Both the position numbers and the translations under genes were made by a program. From Paenibacillus_E sp042676385 (lineage in GTDB: Bacteria > Bacillota > Bacilli > Paenibacillales > NBRC-103111): a stretch of DNA of 64,000 nt. A model generated the notes under the pieces. That model saw only the letters and a list, made by a program, of their open reading frames with translations, had not been told where the DNA came from and searched no databases. Numbering within the stretch: position 1 is the stretch's first letter; every line of letters starts with the position of its first letter. Below, piece by piece: positions 34,571-43,426 of this stretch. The stretch is taken from positions 186,001-250,000 of the forward strand of contig NZ_JBHTHA010000001.1 in assembly GCF_042676385.1 (NCBI RefSeq), given 5' to 3'.

Positions 34571-34612
34571 TTAATTTACTCTGGCCGCGATCCCCGCAGT
34601 GGCAGCAAAGTT
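34571..34612 (-). pseudogene. GH95 microfossil
   Basis: Thirteen leftward codons read VNFAATAGIAARVN, matching NFAATAGIAEML of the intact GH95 gene (~28860-28830), with most bases identical. It is fused to the stop codon of the upstream GH43-like gene. It is too short to stand alone, but it matches other GH95 debris in the window. Confidence 0.45.
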
Positions 34613-35537
34613 AACAGTCTTCCACTCCAAGATTCAACTCGAACTCCTTGTCGCGGTCACAGATCAGCACACCGTCCACAACTTCCAGCTTGGCAACCTG
34701 AATGGACGAGCGACGCGTCTCATAGCCCGAATCTTCATTGTGCCCATTACCACGGCCAGGATGAGTGAAATAAAAGATATACCCCTCTTCTCCTAGTACG
34801 ACCACATCTGCGTGCAGGCCGATCGTCCCGTCATCCTGACGCTTGCCAGGTTGGTCGAGAATGAGGCCGTTTCGTTCCCACGTCTCGAGATCATTCGAGC
34901 GGTACACGCCCTGCCCGTGCCACTCATCTACGATCATCCAATAATAGCCGCCCAAGCGGAACACGTTCGGTCCTTCCTGGGAACGCTCGGTAATGACCGG
35001 ACCCGTAACCTCCCAGTGGTAGAGATCGCTGCTGTCTGCTGCATACATATGAGAGTGGTGGCCCTCATCCTTGTACCACATCCGGAAGCGGCCGTCCGGC
35101 AACGGGTAGACGCAAGCATCAATGACATTTCCCGAGCTCAAGCCGAGCTTGGAAACGAAGTACCATTCCAGCAAATTCGGGCTGGTATAATGCAGCATGT
35201 CCCTCGGATGCCCCCAATGATCAGGTACTCCCTGAATATAACTGACGTACATGTGATACAATCCGTCGTGCCAGATGATTTCCGGCGCCCAGAACGTATT
35301 TCTTCCCCATTCAAAATCCAGCCCCTGCAGTACACCGCGGTAAACCCACTCCTTGCCGCCGTCGCGGGAAACCGCCACGCCGAGGTCGGTTCCGTGAACC
35401 CACGCCACACCTGTTCCCTGTGCGGTCGCACGGCGGTTCGTATAAATCATCCACCATTCCTTGGTCTGACGATTCCAAATGACCACAGGATCTGCCGCTC
35501 CGTCATAGATCGGATCCCTAAACAATGGCGATTTCAT
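34611..35537 (-). CDS. GH43-like five-bladed propeller glycosidase
   Basis: This 308-residue protein has propeller repeats typical of GH43 and its relatives: FRDPIYDGAADPVVIWN (putative base Asp ~16), WAPEIIWHDGLYHMYVSYIQ (~85), VIDACVYPLPDGRFRMWYKD (Asp ~140), SQEGPNVFRLGGYYWMIVDE (Glu ~188). No signal peptide. It overlaps the preceding GH43 gene by four bases (ATGA) behind GGGAGGGAG, so they are co-translated. Family activity is inferred, arabinose- or xylose-releasing being the commonest. Its C-terminus (NLGVEDC) abuts a GH95 fossil and could have been trimmed. Confidence 0.8.
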   Translation of the reverse strand: MKSPLFRDPIYDGAADPVVIWNRQTKEWWMIYTNRRATAQGTGVAWVHGTDLGVAVSRDGGKEWVYRGVLQGLDFEWGRNTFWAPEIIWHDGLYHMYVSYIQGVPDHWGHPRDMLHYTSPNLLEWYFVSKLGLSSGNVIDACVYPLPDGRFRMWYKDEGHHSHMYAADSSDLYHWEVTGPVITERSQEGPNVFRLGGYYWMIVDEWHGQGVYRSNDLETWERNGLILDQPGKRQDDGTIGLHADVVVLGEEGYIFYFTHPGRGNGHNEDSGYETRRSSIQVAKLEVVDGVLICDRDKEFELNLGVEDC

Positions 35538-37105
35538 TCATGCTCCCTCCCTGCTCCTGCGACCTCATAACAAAATTGATCTACATCGATATAACCCTGT
35601 TCATTTTCAATGTTATAGCTGTATAACCCGATCCGGTCTCCTCTGTATTTCCCCCACCCCAGCCGATAGGCGTCTCCAAAGCTCGTGAAATGGTCCCCAT
35701 CGACGCTATATTCGAACCGGCTGATTCCATCTATGTTCCACTCAGACCTTAACCAAAGGTTGCTTCCTGTTATTTCCAAACCCCATGCAATCGTACCCGC
35801 ATTATTAAACTTCAGAACCCTTATCCCATTCTGTTGTTGAACTCCAATCGTGCAATAGGTTTGCGCAAAATGGCAAAGCCCCGCTTCTTGTCCGTCCGCC
35901 ATGCCGCTGATCTCTATTTTTACGGTTGCCGCATTGCGAACGGTTCTAAACGCTCTTTGTGTAAGGACGTTGCAGACGGTAAAAAAATCGTCTTTATCGA
36001 TGGGCTCGCATGCGTATAGACGCAAATAGCCGGGCCGGGCCGTTAACGACCATTTGTCGGCTCGCGGCTGATGGTTCCATTCCCAATACGGCTCAAGCAT
36101 CGCCCGGTCAAAATCGTCATTCGTGGAAAGAACCGTCACCGGATGTCCGTTTATGGGCTTCCTGCCTCCCCATACCATCTCTCCGATTCCGTCGCCGTCC
36201 GAATCGCTACCGATGATCGGCCATCCGTCAACCCACGTTACGGGCAGCAAGTGAAGCGTTCTCCCTTCGTAATATCCGCCCGTTCCTTGATGGGAAATGA
36301 AATACCACTCCCCGGAAACGGTCTGGACAAGCCCGCCCTGATTCGGCTCGCGGTCTATCTCCATGCCGTGCGTATGGATAAGCTCCTTTTCCTCATAGGG
36401 TCCATAAATATGTTCTGCTCTTAACATCATGACGACTCTGACTTCAACGCCTTCTTCACGGCGAACCTCGCTGTGGAAAAAATAGTAAACTCCATTGATT
36501 TTGTAGAGCTTATTGGCTTCGCTCCCTTTGTACTGATGAATAATCGTATCGCTGTCATGCAGCAGCTCTTTTCCGTCTTGACTGAGTTTAAATAAATGTA
36601 TGTTATAATTATTGGCAAAATTAGTGGCAACGAAGTACCCTTGTCCGTCATCGTCCCAGAACGGACAGCAGTCGTCCCAGCCGCTAACCGCCCAGACTTG
36701 ATGAAGCGGCTCCCAAGGTCCCGCCGGATCGTCAGCCGTGCTCATAAACAATCCTTCGTCGGGCGTAAAAAAATAGACCCAATATTTATCATTGTGGAAT
36801 CGGATCGCGCCTGCCCAGACTCCTCTGCCATAACGGTTCATTCGGTCGTAATTGTATTCCGGGCCGATGCAAGTCAAATCCTCAACAACATGCCCGATCA
36901 TTCTCCAATTCACAAGATCTTTGGAATGAAGTACACCCATCCCCGGAGAGCAATGCAAGGTGGAGGAGATAGCGTAATAATCATCTCCGACTCGAATGAC
37001 ATCCGGATCGCTATAATCTCCCGGCAAGACAGGATTGACGTAGGTGCCGTCCCCCTGATCTCCCCAAGCTCCCTTCTTCGATAATAGATTGTAGTTATCT
37101 TCCAT
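35534..37105 (-). CDS. GH43-family beta-xylosidase/arabinofuranosidase with a C-terminal sandwich domain
   Basis: This ~523-residue protein has a GH43 propeller (NPVLPGDYSDPDVIRVGDDY with the base Asp, VWAGAIRFHNDKYWVYFFTP, SGWDDCCPFWDDDGQGYFVA with the middle Asp, GSEANKLYKINGVYYFFHSE with the acid Glu) and a C-terminal concanavalin-like domain of beta-xylosidases (from ~340). The ATG at 37105 follows GGAAAGGA. A longer frame to 37192 lacks a ribosome site. No signal peptide. Substrates are most likely xylo- or arabino-oligosaccharides. Exact specificity is not readable. Confidence 0.9.
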   Translation of the reverse strand: MEDNYNLLSKKGAWGDQGDGTYVNPVLPGDYSDPDVIRVGDDYYAISSTLHCSPGMGVLHSKDLVNWRMIGHVVEDLTCIGPEYNYDRMNRYGRGVWAGAIRFHNDKYWVYFFTPDEGLFMSTADDPAGPWEPLHQVWAVSGWDDCCPFWDDDGQGYFVATNFANNYNIHLFKLSQDGKELLHDSDTIIHQYKGSEANKLYKINGVYYFFHSEVRREEGVEVRVVMMLRAEHIYGPYEEKELIHTHGMEIDREPNQGGLVQTVSGEWYFISHQGTGGYYEGRTLHLLPVTWVDGWPIIGSDSDGDGIGEMVWGGRKPINGHPVTVLSTNDDFDRAMLEPYWEWNHQPRADKWSLTARPGYLRLYACEPIDKDDFFTVCNVLTQRAFRTVRNAATVKIEISGMADGQEAGLCHFAQTYCTIGVQQQNGIRVLKFNNAGTIAWGLEITGSNLWLRSEWNIDGISRFEYSVDGDHFTSFGDAYRLGWGKYRGDRIGLYSYNIENEQGYIDVDQFCYEVAGAGREHE

Positions 37106-37139
37106 AAAATAGTCGTCCTTTCCGAATCCATGACGGAAA

Positions 37140-37168
37140 GTCCGGAACACGCCGTTCGTGTTCCGGAC
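37140..37168. promoter_or_regulatory. Perfect 11-bp stem-loop ahead of the GH43 gene
   Basis: GTCCGGAACAC (37140-37150) pairs with GTGTTCCGGAC (37158-37168) around seven bases. It sits between the GH28-like stop and the GH43 start, has no T run, and could be a processing or stabilising structure in the operon RNA. Confidence 0.45.
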
Positions 37169-37208
37169 CCCCGCTAGTTCATTCACTGTCACTGCAAAAT
37201 ATTCTAAA

Positions 37209-40200
37209 TTAATTTGCTTTGCTGATCTGCCACTGCAGATTGTTGTTGGTGATATCCGACCACTCCGTGACGTTATATCCTTCCGTGCCGCCGCCTCCGT
37301 TCAGCACCTTTCCGTCCGTATGATTCTTGATCTTGTAGTAACCGTTGCCCAGATCGACGATCTGCCACTGCAGATTGTTGCTGGTGATATCCGACCACTC
37401 CGTGACATTGGACCCGTTCGTGCCGCCGCCTCCGTTCAACACCAGTCCGTCCGTACGATTCTTGATCTTGTAGTAACCGTTGCCCAGATCGGTGATCTGC
37501 CATTTCGAATTGGTGCTGGTTGTATTCGACGACTCCGTGACATTGGACCCGTTCGAGCCGCCCCCTCCGCTTAATGCCAAACCGTCCGTATGGTTCGTGA
37601 TGGTGTAGTAGGCATTGGGATCAAAGATGTTATTGTTAGGATTAAAGGCATCGACAAGCATATACGTACCCGTTTTTTTGACAACTTTTATCGTATGCGT
37701 CCCGCTTGCCAGACCCGTAATGCTGTATACCAATTGCTGCGCTATTCTGGTCGAACTGCTGCAATCCACTGTCGTCTGGTAAGCTCCGTCGATGTAAATA
37801 TCCACCTGGCCCTGATCGCTGTTTTTTTCAGTAATATAATCGACTCCTCTTCCCGTAAATGTGTATTGGACCGAGTCATTGTTCGTCATCGTATAGTGAA
37901 CATCATCCTGATAATCGCCAAAACTTCTGCCGCCGGAGTAGCTCCAGCTGCCGTTGTAAACAATGTTGGAGTCTGTATCGTTCACATAAGTATTTGGGGT
38001 TCCAAACACCTTGAACTCGTTGATGCTGGCATTAGCACCGCTTGGCAAACCGGTCGAGGTAACACGGACATAACGGGCGGTGCCGGTAAAGAAATGGTTG
38101 TAGACCTGAGCATTGCTGAGATTGACAGTCCGGTCAATCACTGTCGTCCAATTCGTATTATCCGTTGAGGTTTCAATCTTATACAAATAGATAGAACTAG
38201 GCTGTTGCCACATCACCTGGATACCATTGGTGATATTCATGGTTGTGCCAAGGTCTACCATCCACCAATGGCCGGTGCTTCCGTCATTCGCAATCCAGCT
38301 GGTTGCAGTACTACCGTCGTTACCATTGCTGGCCGGATTCGTTGTCTGGGAGCTATCGCTACTTGAGGCCTTGTTCAACGCCAGGTTCGTTGGATCCCCA
38401 AATATTTTGAAATCGTAGATACTGGCATTAGCGCCGCTTGGCAGTCCAGTCACGGTAATACGGACATACCGGGCGATACCGGTAAAGTAATCGTTTTGAA
38501 CCTGGTCCGTGCTGGTATTGGCGGTCTTGTCAATGACTGTCGTCCAGTTGGCATTATCCGTTGAGGTTTCAATCTTATACTGATATACGCCGCTCTTCTC
38601 CCACGCCACTTGGGTACCATTGGTAATATTCATGTTTGCTCCAAGGTTTACCGTTAACGAATGGCCGGTATTGGCATCATTCGCAATCCAGCGGGTTGCA
38701 GCATTGCCGTCTGTCCCGAATGAGGCCGGATTGGATGACTGCGAGCTATCGCTACTTACATTCTGGTTCAACGCAAGATTGGCTTGATCTCCAAACACCT
38801 TGAAATCGTAGAAACTGGCATTCGCACCGCTTGGCAGTCCGGTTACGGTAATACGGACATAACGAGCGGTATCGTAGAAGATATCGGATTGAATCTGATC
38901 CGTGCTAGTATTCGAAGTTTTGTCAACCTTTAATTTCCAGTTGGTATTGTCATTTGAGGTTTCAATCTTATACTTATATCCTCCGCCTGCGTTCTGCCAC
39001 TTTACCTGGGTGCCGCGGGTGATATTCTTGCTGGAGCCAAGGTCTACCGTCCACGAATGACCGGTATTTCCATCATTCGCAGACCAGCGGGTCGTCGTAT
39101 CGTTACCGTCGTTGCCGCTGGAAGCCGGATTGCCTGCCTGCGAACTATCGCTACTTGCGGTCCGATTCAAGGCCAGATTGATTGGAGTATAATGCGGAAT
39201 AGGTGTCGTTGACGGCGGAGTAGCACCGGAAGCAATGAAATTAATGTTGCTCGCATAGTTGCCGATTGTAAAATTCCCGTCAGCGGCACTCAGAACCGGA
39301 GTCCCGTTTACGGTCAAATTCTCAAATGTAACGTTCTGAGTCAATTGAGTGGAGCTATTGCCGTAAATTTGGTTCGCGTTGGTATTCGTGCCGTTATAGG
39401 AGATATTCTTGAAGTAGACGTTATTGATTCCACGCCCCACTGCAAGGCCGTAACCCGGATTTTTAAAAGTAATGACATCTACGAACTTATTAACAACGGC
39501 ATCGTCTATCCGAATATCCGAGAAAGTGGCATCGGATATCAGACTGCCATCGCTGGCGGTGAAGGAAATGCCTAATGGTAAACCGGCACTTAACGGGTTA
39601 TACGTTAAGATGTCCAGATTCGAAAAGTTGAGTGTATCAATGTTATCGCCTCCACCTTCAGCACCCGGATTGCCATGGGTCCCTATATTGATCGGATGGG
39701 CTTTGCCCGGCATGAGAATCGAGTTGGTGACACTGATATTGGACGAATTTCCTGAGTATCCGAAACGAGAAGCGTATACAGCAATAGAATCATCGCCTGA
39801 GCGATCAAATACGTCATTGATGGAAACATTGGTAGAGCAGAAATTATCGATACCATCGGTCCATTTCAGGTAAGCCATTAATTTCACATTATTTATGGTG
39901 ACGTTGGTGGCATTTCCAACTTCAATACCGGCATTGTAATCGTTAAGGATGATACCATCAACAGTGACATTGTTGGCAAAACTGAGATCAACGGCAGCTG
40001 CTGGTGAATGATCAAGAACACCGCGCCCGATAACCTTGGCATTCGTGGAATTGTTTAAAATCACACCGCCTTTGACGACCGCTCCGCCGGCAATGTAAAG
40101 CGTCTGGCCGCTAGACAGGGTGTAGCTCTGATTATAAACACCGGGACCCAGGTAAATGACATTGGGATCGGTAGGGCTTGGAGGATTCACTTCTACCGGA

Positions 40201-40667
40201 TTGGCAAAAATCATCAGATCATTGTCCACATTGCCATTCACATCAAATACGAGCTTTTGGGGACCGGAAATACTAAAGGTCATTGTATTGCCGCTGATGG
40301 CAGGAGTAATACCAAGCCTGTTAGGCTTGACAGAAGCCGATGTTACCGTTCCGCCATTATAGGTCACAGATAGATCTACCGGACCATCGGTATCGAAATA
40401 AACAAATGAGGCAAAAGTAGCTCTGCTCGCTGCGCCGACCCTCGTTTGATACTCATCCAGATCCTGCCACACTCCACCCGGCACACGCACTTTTACGGTA
40501 AAGTCTGTGGACAATGTGGTACCCGCAGGGGCCGGATATGTCTTCAAAGTAGTAGCCGCTTGAACATTTGTCGGGAAGATTGGGATGAAAGATACTAACA
40601 AAGCCATCAACAAAAATAACGCATTAGACCTTTTTTTACTTCTGTTCAAAAACAGACCTTTAAACAT
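37209..40667 (-). CDS. Secreted GH28-like beta-helix enzyme with F5/8C modules and ricin-type repeats
   Basis: The 1152-residue protein has a signal peptide (LFLLMALLVSFIPIFPTNVQA, ~16-37), an N-terminal beta-sandwich, and a right-handed beta-helix (~165-490: YLGPGVYNQSYTLSSGQTLY, AKVIGRGVLDHS, DGIDNFCSTNVSINDVFDRS, GDDSIAVYA) resembling GH28/GH49 polysaccharide hydrolases. It then has three F5/8 type C repeats of ~131-133 residues, a galactose-binding-like domain (~910-1020) and three ricin-type (CBM13) units of 45 residues at the end. Exported without a cell-wall anchor. It would start glycan attack outside the cell. RBS AAGGAG. Catalytic residues were not fixed beyond the DG and DD motifs. 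Confidence 0.87.
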   Translation of the reverse strand: MFKGLFLNRSKKRSNALFLLMALLVSFIPIFPTNVQAATTLKTYPAPAGTTLSTDFTVKVRVPGGVWQDLDEYQTRVGAASRATFASFVYFDTDGPVDLSVTYNGGTVTSASVKPNRLGITPAISGNTMTFSISGPQKLVFDVNGNVDNDLMIFANPVEVNPPSPTDPNVIYLGPGVYNQSYTLSSGQTLYIAGGAVVKGGVILNNSTNAKVIGRGVLDHSPAAAVDLSFANNVTVDGIILNDYNAGIEVGNATNVTINNVKLMAYLKWTDGIDNFCSTNVSINDVFDRSGDDSIAVYASRFGYSGNSSNISVTNSILMPGKAHPINIGTHGNPGAEGGGDNIDTLNFSNLDILTYNPLSAGLPLGISFTASDGSLISDATFSDIRIDDAVVNKFVDVITFKNPGYGLAVGRGINNVYFKNISYNGTNTNANQIYGNSSTQLTQNVTFENLTVNGTPVLSAADGNFTIGNYASNINFIASGATPPSTTPIPHYTPINLALNRTASSDSSQAGNPASSGNDGNDTTTRWSANDGNTGHSWTVDLGSSKNITRGTQVKWQNAGGGYKYKIETSNDNTNWKLKVDKTSNTSTDQIQSDIFYDTARYVRITVTGLPSGANASFYDFKVFGDQANLALNQNVSSDSSQSSNPASFGTDGNAATRWIANDANTGHSLTVNLGANMNITNGTQVAWEKSGVYQYKIETSTDNANWTTVIDKTANTSTDQVQNDYFTGIARYVRITVTGLPSGANASIYDFKIFGDPTNLALNKASSSDSSQTTNPASNGNDGSTATSWIANDGSTGHWWMVDLGTTMNITNGIQVMWQQPSSIYLYKIETSTDNTNWTTVIDRTVNLSNAQVYNHFFTGTARYVRVTSTGLPSGANASINEFKVFGTPNTYVNDTDSNIVYNGSWSYSGGRSFGDYQDDVHYTMTNNDSVQYTFTGRGVDYITEKNSDQGQVDIYIDGAYQTTVDCSSSTRIAQQLVYSITGLASGTHTIKVVKKTGTYMLVDAFNPNNNIFDPNAYYTITNHTDGLALSGGGGSNGSNVTESSNTTSTNSKWQITDLGNGYYKIKNRTDGLVLNGGGGTNGSNVTEWSDITSNNLQWQIVDLGNGYYKIKNHTDGKVLNGGGGTEGYNVTEWSDITNNNLQWQISKAN
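37224..37628. repeat. Three 135-bp tandem units encoding ricin-type repeats
   Basis: GATCTGCCA begins units at 37224, 37359 and 37494, an exact 135-base period (45 codons). Units 1 and 2 are almost identical at the DNA level and unit 3 is more diverged. Likely to expand or contract by recombination. Confidence 0.75.
37990..39190. repeat. Three ~396-bp repeats encoding F5/8 type C domains
   Basis: The segment encoding SSDSSQ recurs with spacings of ~393 and ~399 bases (around 38350, 38745, 39145), and long near-identical stretches link the copies. The proteins differ at scattered positions only, indicating recent in-gene duplication. Confidence 0.7.
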
Positions 40668-40738
40668 ACTTTCAACTCCTTCTTTTTCCGAAAATTGGCA
40701 TTCCTACTCCATCTTAATTATCCTAAGCTAAATTTTAT

Positions 40739-40748
40739 CCCCCCCCCC
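40739..40748. repeat. Run of ten C in the 5' region of the secreted enzyme gene
   Basis: Ten C on the plus strand are ten G in the leader or promoter of the gene at 37209-40667, ~72 bases before its ATG. The minus strand reads on as GATAAAATTTAG, which could include a -10. Such tracts slip readily during replication. Confidence 0.6.
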
Positions 40749-40795
40749 TCTCACAGGTTTATCTCGGAGATGCTTGAATACGAAACTGACACGAA

Positions 40796-40836
40796 GGAAG
40801 CTTCACGAACATGGTATCTATAGTTTGGAAGCTTCC
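40796..40836. other. Inverted repeat between the binding-protein gene and the secreted enzyme gene
   Basis: GGAAGCTTC (40796-40804) and GAAGCTTCC (40828-40836) can pair. They lie 34 bases beyond the binding-protein stop and could help terminate it, though no T run follows on the minus strand. Confidence 0.4.
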
Positions 40837-40869
40837 CTGCGTCACTGCATTGTCATTGAACCTTAATTG

Positions 40870-42489
40870 TTACTTAATGCCTCTCTTGGCTGCCTCATCG
40901 TTCACTTCTTTAATCGCGTCTTGCACGCCTTTGGCATCATATCCCTTAACGATTTCTTTCCACTGGGCAACCGGGTCCCCTGTGCCCAACATGACTTTGA
41001 CCATGTCATCTATGATATTGTTGCTGAGACCCGTAATTTTGTTTTTCGCCGGAGTTGACATCAGGAAGATATCAAAGTTAATGGGCGCCGGCTTGTTCTC
41101 TGTCAAAAACTTTTTGTTCGAGTCGACTTGCAATTTGGTGAGTGCCGCCTGTTCGGGGTCCGAATTCACGACTTTTTTCCCTGAATAAAGAGGACCTTCC
41201 CATGTGCCTAAATAAGCAAGACTTTTATCTGTAATCGGATATTTATCGACGAGTTTTGCATTTTCTTTAAGCAAAGAAATAGATTGACCATTTTCGACCT
41301 TATAGTCCACATTTTCTATTCCATTATCCCTTAAAAGCTGAAATTCCGGCGATACGAGGTAATCCATCAATTGCAGCGCTCGTTTAAACTTTTCGTCGCT
41401 GAGGGATGCCGGGAAATACGTTTCTGACCAGTAAGGGGGACCATTGAAGTAATAGCGTTGCCCGTCGGGAGCAGGCCAAATATTTAAATAACCAAGTGCT
41501 TTGGAAGGGCTAACGCCTGGATTCGCTTTTACGAATTGGGCATATAGCTCGTCGGTAAGGCCGTCCAGTCCATAAAACGCGAAGCTTTGTCCGGACACAA
41601 ACTTGTTCGCGCCATCTGCGTCTTTCTGAATAGCAAAATCCTTGTCAAGGATTCCATCCGCAAAGAGCGTACGAAGCTGCTGGATCCCCGTATAAGCTTT
41701 CTCCGACGTAAATGCCGGAATCCACTTGCCATTTTCATTCACCCAGTTTTTCGGCTCCGACAACTCGGGGAAAGATCCCAAAAATTGCGTTAACAGATAA
41801 GGTTTTCCGTTAACCTCCAAGCCGGCGATACCAGAATGTTTCTTCATAACCGCCTTGGTCATGGCCATGAATTCATCAAAGGTGGCAGGATCCTTTGTAA
41901 ATCCGGCTTCCTCCGCCCAATCCTTACGATAACGGATCGGTCGCGCCATCGTTACAGGCGTAACGGTGGCGTTCCCGCGCGGAATCATATAAAACTTCCC
42001 ATCCACTTTGAGAGGTTGCACGCTCGGCAACGAAAACAGGTTTTTCAAGTTCGGATACGCGCTCAGATCGTCAGGAATCGCCTTGATCACGCCTTGCTTC
42101 GCCCAGGTTTCGTACAACGCGGTATTATCGGTGGCGAGCGCGTCGACGAACATATCGGGAAGCTGATTTGACGCAGCCCATACCTTCGCTTTATCCTGCC
42201 AGTCGTTCCAGGTAATCTGAACCGGCTTGATCGTGACATTGAACTTCTTGGCCAAATCGTTGTAGATGGCATCGTTCTTTGCATTCGGTGCATCAAAGCC
42301 GGACTGGATGTCCCAGGCGGCAGCACTGAGTTCCAATGTCTTGCTCATTGCCGAACCATCTGACTTCTGTTGCGCCGTTGCGCTCGGGGTTGTGGCTGAC
42401 TTGCTCTCCCCATTGCCGCAGGCGGATAGCGCCGTCCCTGCGAGCAGAAGCAGGGTCGAGCATACCAATACTCTTTGTTTGGACTTCAT
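40870..42489 (-). CDS. Extracellular solute-binding lipoprotein (LplA/YtcQ type)
   Basis: This 539-residue lipoprotein has a signal with lipobox LSAC (MKSKQRVLVCSTLLLLAGTA, Cys ~24) and the family-1 solute-binding layout (AAWDIQSGFDAPNAKNDAIY, KAKVWAASNQLPDMFVDALA, IPRGNATVTPVTMARPIRYR, FPASLSDEKFKRALQLMDYL). The large size and order with two permeases fit LplABC-type oligosaccharide importers. It binds oligosaccharide outside the membrane. The ligand is not readable. The start is the ATG at 42489 behind GGAGGG. No ATPase gene lies nearby, so the shared MsmX-type ATPase is presumably used. Confidence 0.92.
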   Translation of the reverse strand: MKSKQRVLVCSTLLLLAGTALSACGNGESKSATTPSATAQQKSDGSAMSKTLELSAAAWDIQSGFDAPNAKNDAIYNDLAKKFNVTIKPVQITWNDWQDKAKVWAASNQLPDMFVDALATDNTALYETWAKQGVIKAIPDDLSAYPNLKNLFSLPSVQPLKVDGKFYMIPRGNATVTPVTMARPIRYRKDWAEEAGFTKDPATFDEFMAMTKAVMKKHSGIAGLEVNGKPYLLTQFLGSFPELSEPKNWVNENGKWIPAFTSEKAYTGIQQLRTLFADGILDKDFAIQKDADGANKFVSGQSFAFYGLDGLTDELYAQFVKANPGVSPSKALGYLNIWPAPDGQRYYFNGPPYWSETYFPASLSDEKFKRALQLMDYLVSPEFQLLRDNGIENVDYKVENGQSISLLKENAKLVDKYPITDKSLAYLGTWEGPLYSGKKVVNSDPEQAALTKLQVDSNKKFLTENKPAPINFDIFLMSTPAKNKITGLSNNIIDDMVKVMLGTGDPVAQWKEIVKGYDAKGVQDAIKEVNDEAAKRGIK

Positions 42490-42553
42490 TTCGTAACCCT
42501 CCTTGTTTTTTTGAAGCTAAGGATGTATATAATAACGGCCGTAACCATTATTA

Positions 42554-43426
42554 TCATTCTTTGACGGAACCGATCATGATCCCCGCATTGAAATATTTTT
42601 GCACGAAGGGATACATCATCATGATAGGTAAGGCGGATACAATGATCATTGCGGATTTTACTGAATCCGCATATACGGCTTGAGTCATGGAAGCCATCTG
42701 TGCGCCCGTCGTGCTATTGATTGTCTGACTCAGATTAGTGATCGAGTCTCTTAACACAAGCTGCAATGGATGCAAGTTTGTATCGTTGATAAACAACAAC
42801 GGAAGCCACCATTCATTCCAACGATCAACCGCATAAAACAATGTCATGGTCGCCATGATCGGCAACGAAACCGGTATAACAATGCGAATGAGGATACTCA
42901 GATCGTTGGCCCCGTCGATTTTTGCCGACTCCTCAAGAGCCGGATTGACGGTTCCGAAGAAGTTCTTCATCAGGATGAGGTTGAATGCGTTTACAGCCAC
43001 CGGCAATACCATGACAAGCAAATTATTCTGCAAGTGCAGGCCTTGAATCGTCAAATAATAGGGAATGAGACCTCCTGAAAAAAACATCGTAAAGATGATG
43101 CAAGTAAAGATCACATTTCGCCCCGGCATCGATTTCTTGGCTAACGCGTAAGCACCTGTCGTCGTCACAACCAAATTCACCAATGTGCCTAGTACGGTCA
43201 CGAGGACCGATATAAGCAATCCATTAACCACCTTCCCTTCATGAAAAATATATCGATACGAAGAGAGATCCATGGATCTCGGAAATATCATGACGCCTCC
43301 CGCTTTCAAGTCTAATATGGTAGACAAGGACAGTACGAACGTTTCATAGAATGGGAATACAGCCGCGATCGCACACAACCCCAGGATGAGCGTGAACAGC
43401 GCATTGGTAACCGATAACCGCTTCAA
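42554..43426 (-). CDS. Carbohydrate ABC permease (LplC/YtcP type)
   Basis: This ~290-residue permease has six spans and the EAA-type cytoplasmic loop (ESAKIDGANDLSILIRIVIP, ~190). The start is TTG at 43426, overlapping the upstream permease stop (TTGA), with GGAGG eight bases away. The ending (MYPFVQKYFNAGIMIGSVKE) is the conserved C-terminus of LplC proteins. It forms the channel with the preceding permease. Translation of the pair is coupled. Confidence 0.92.
   Translation of the reverse strand: MKRLSVTNALFTLILGLCAIAAVFPFYETFVLSLSTILDLKAGGVMIFPRSMDLSSYRYIFHEGKVVNGLLISVLVTVLGTLVNLVVTTTGAYALAKKSMPGRNVIFTCIIFTMFFSGGLIPYYLTIQGLHLQNNLLVMVLPVAVNAFNLILMKNFFGTVNPALEESAKIDGANDLSILIRIVIPVSLPIMATMTLFYAVDRWNEWWLPLLFINDTNLHPLQLVLRDSITNLSQTINSTTGAQMASMTQAVYADSVKSAMIIVSALPIMMMYPFVQKYFNAGIMIGSVKE

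Noticed and set aside
34812..35570. Rightward frame of 252 codons opposite the GH43-like gene
   Set aside because: Mirror of a real gene on the other strand; no ribosome site and no recognisable domain.
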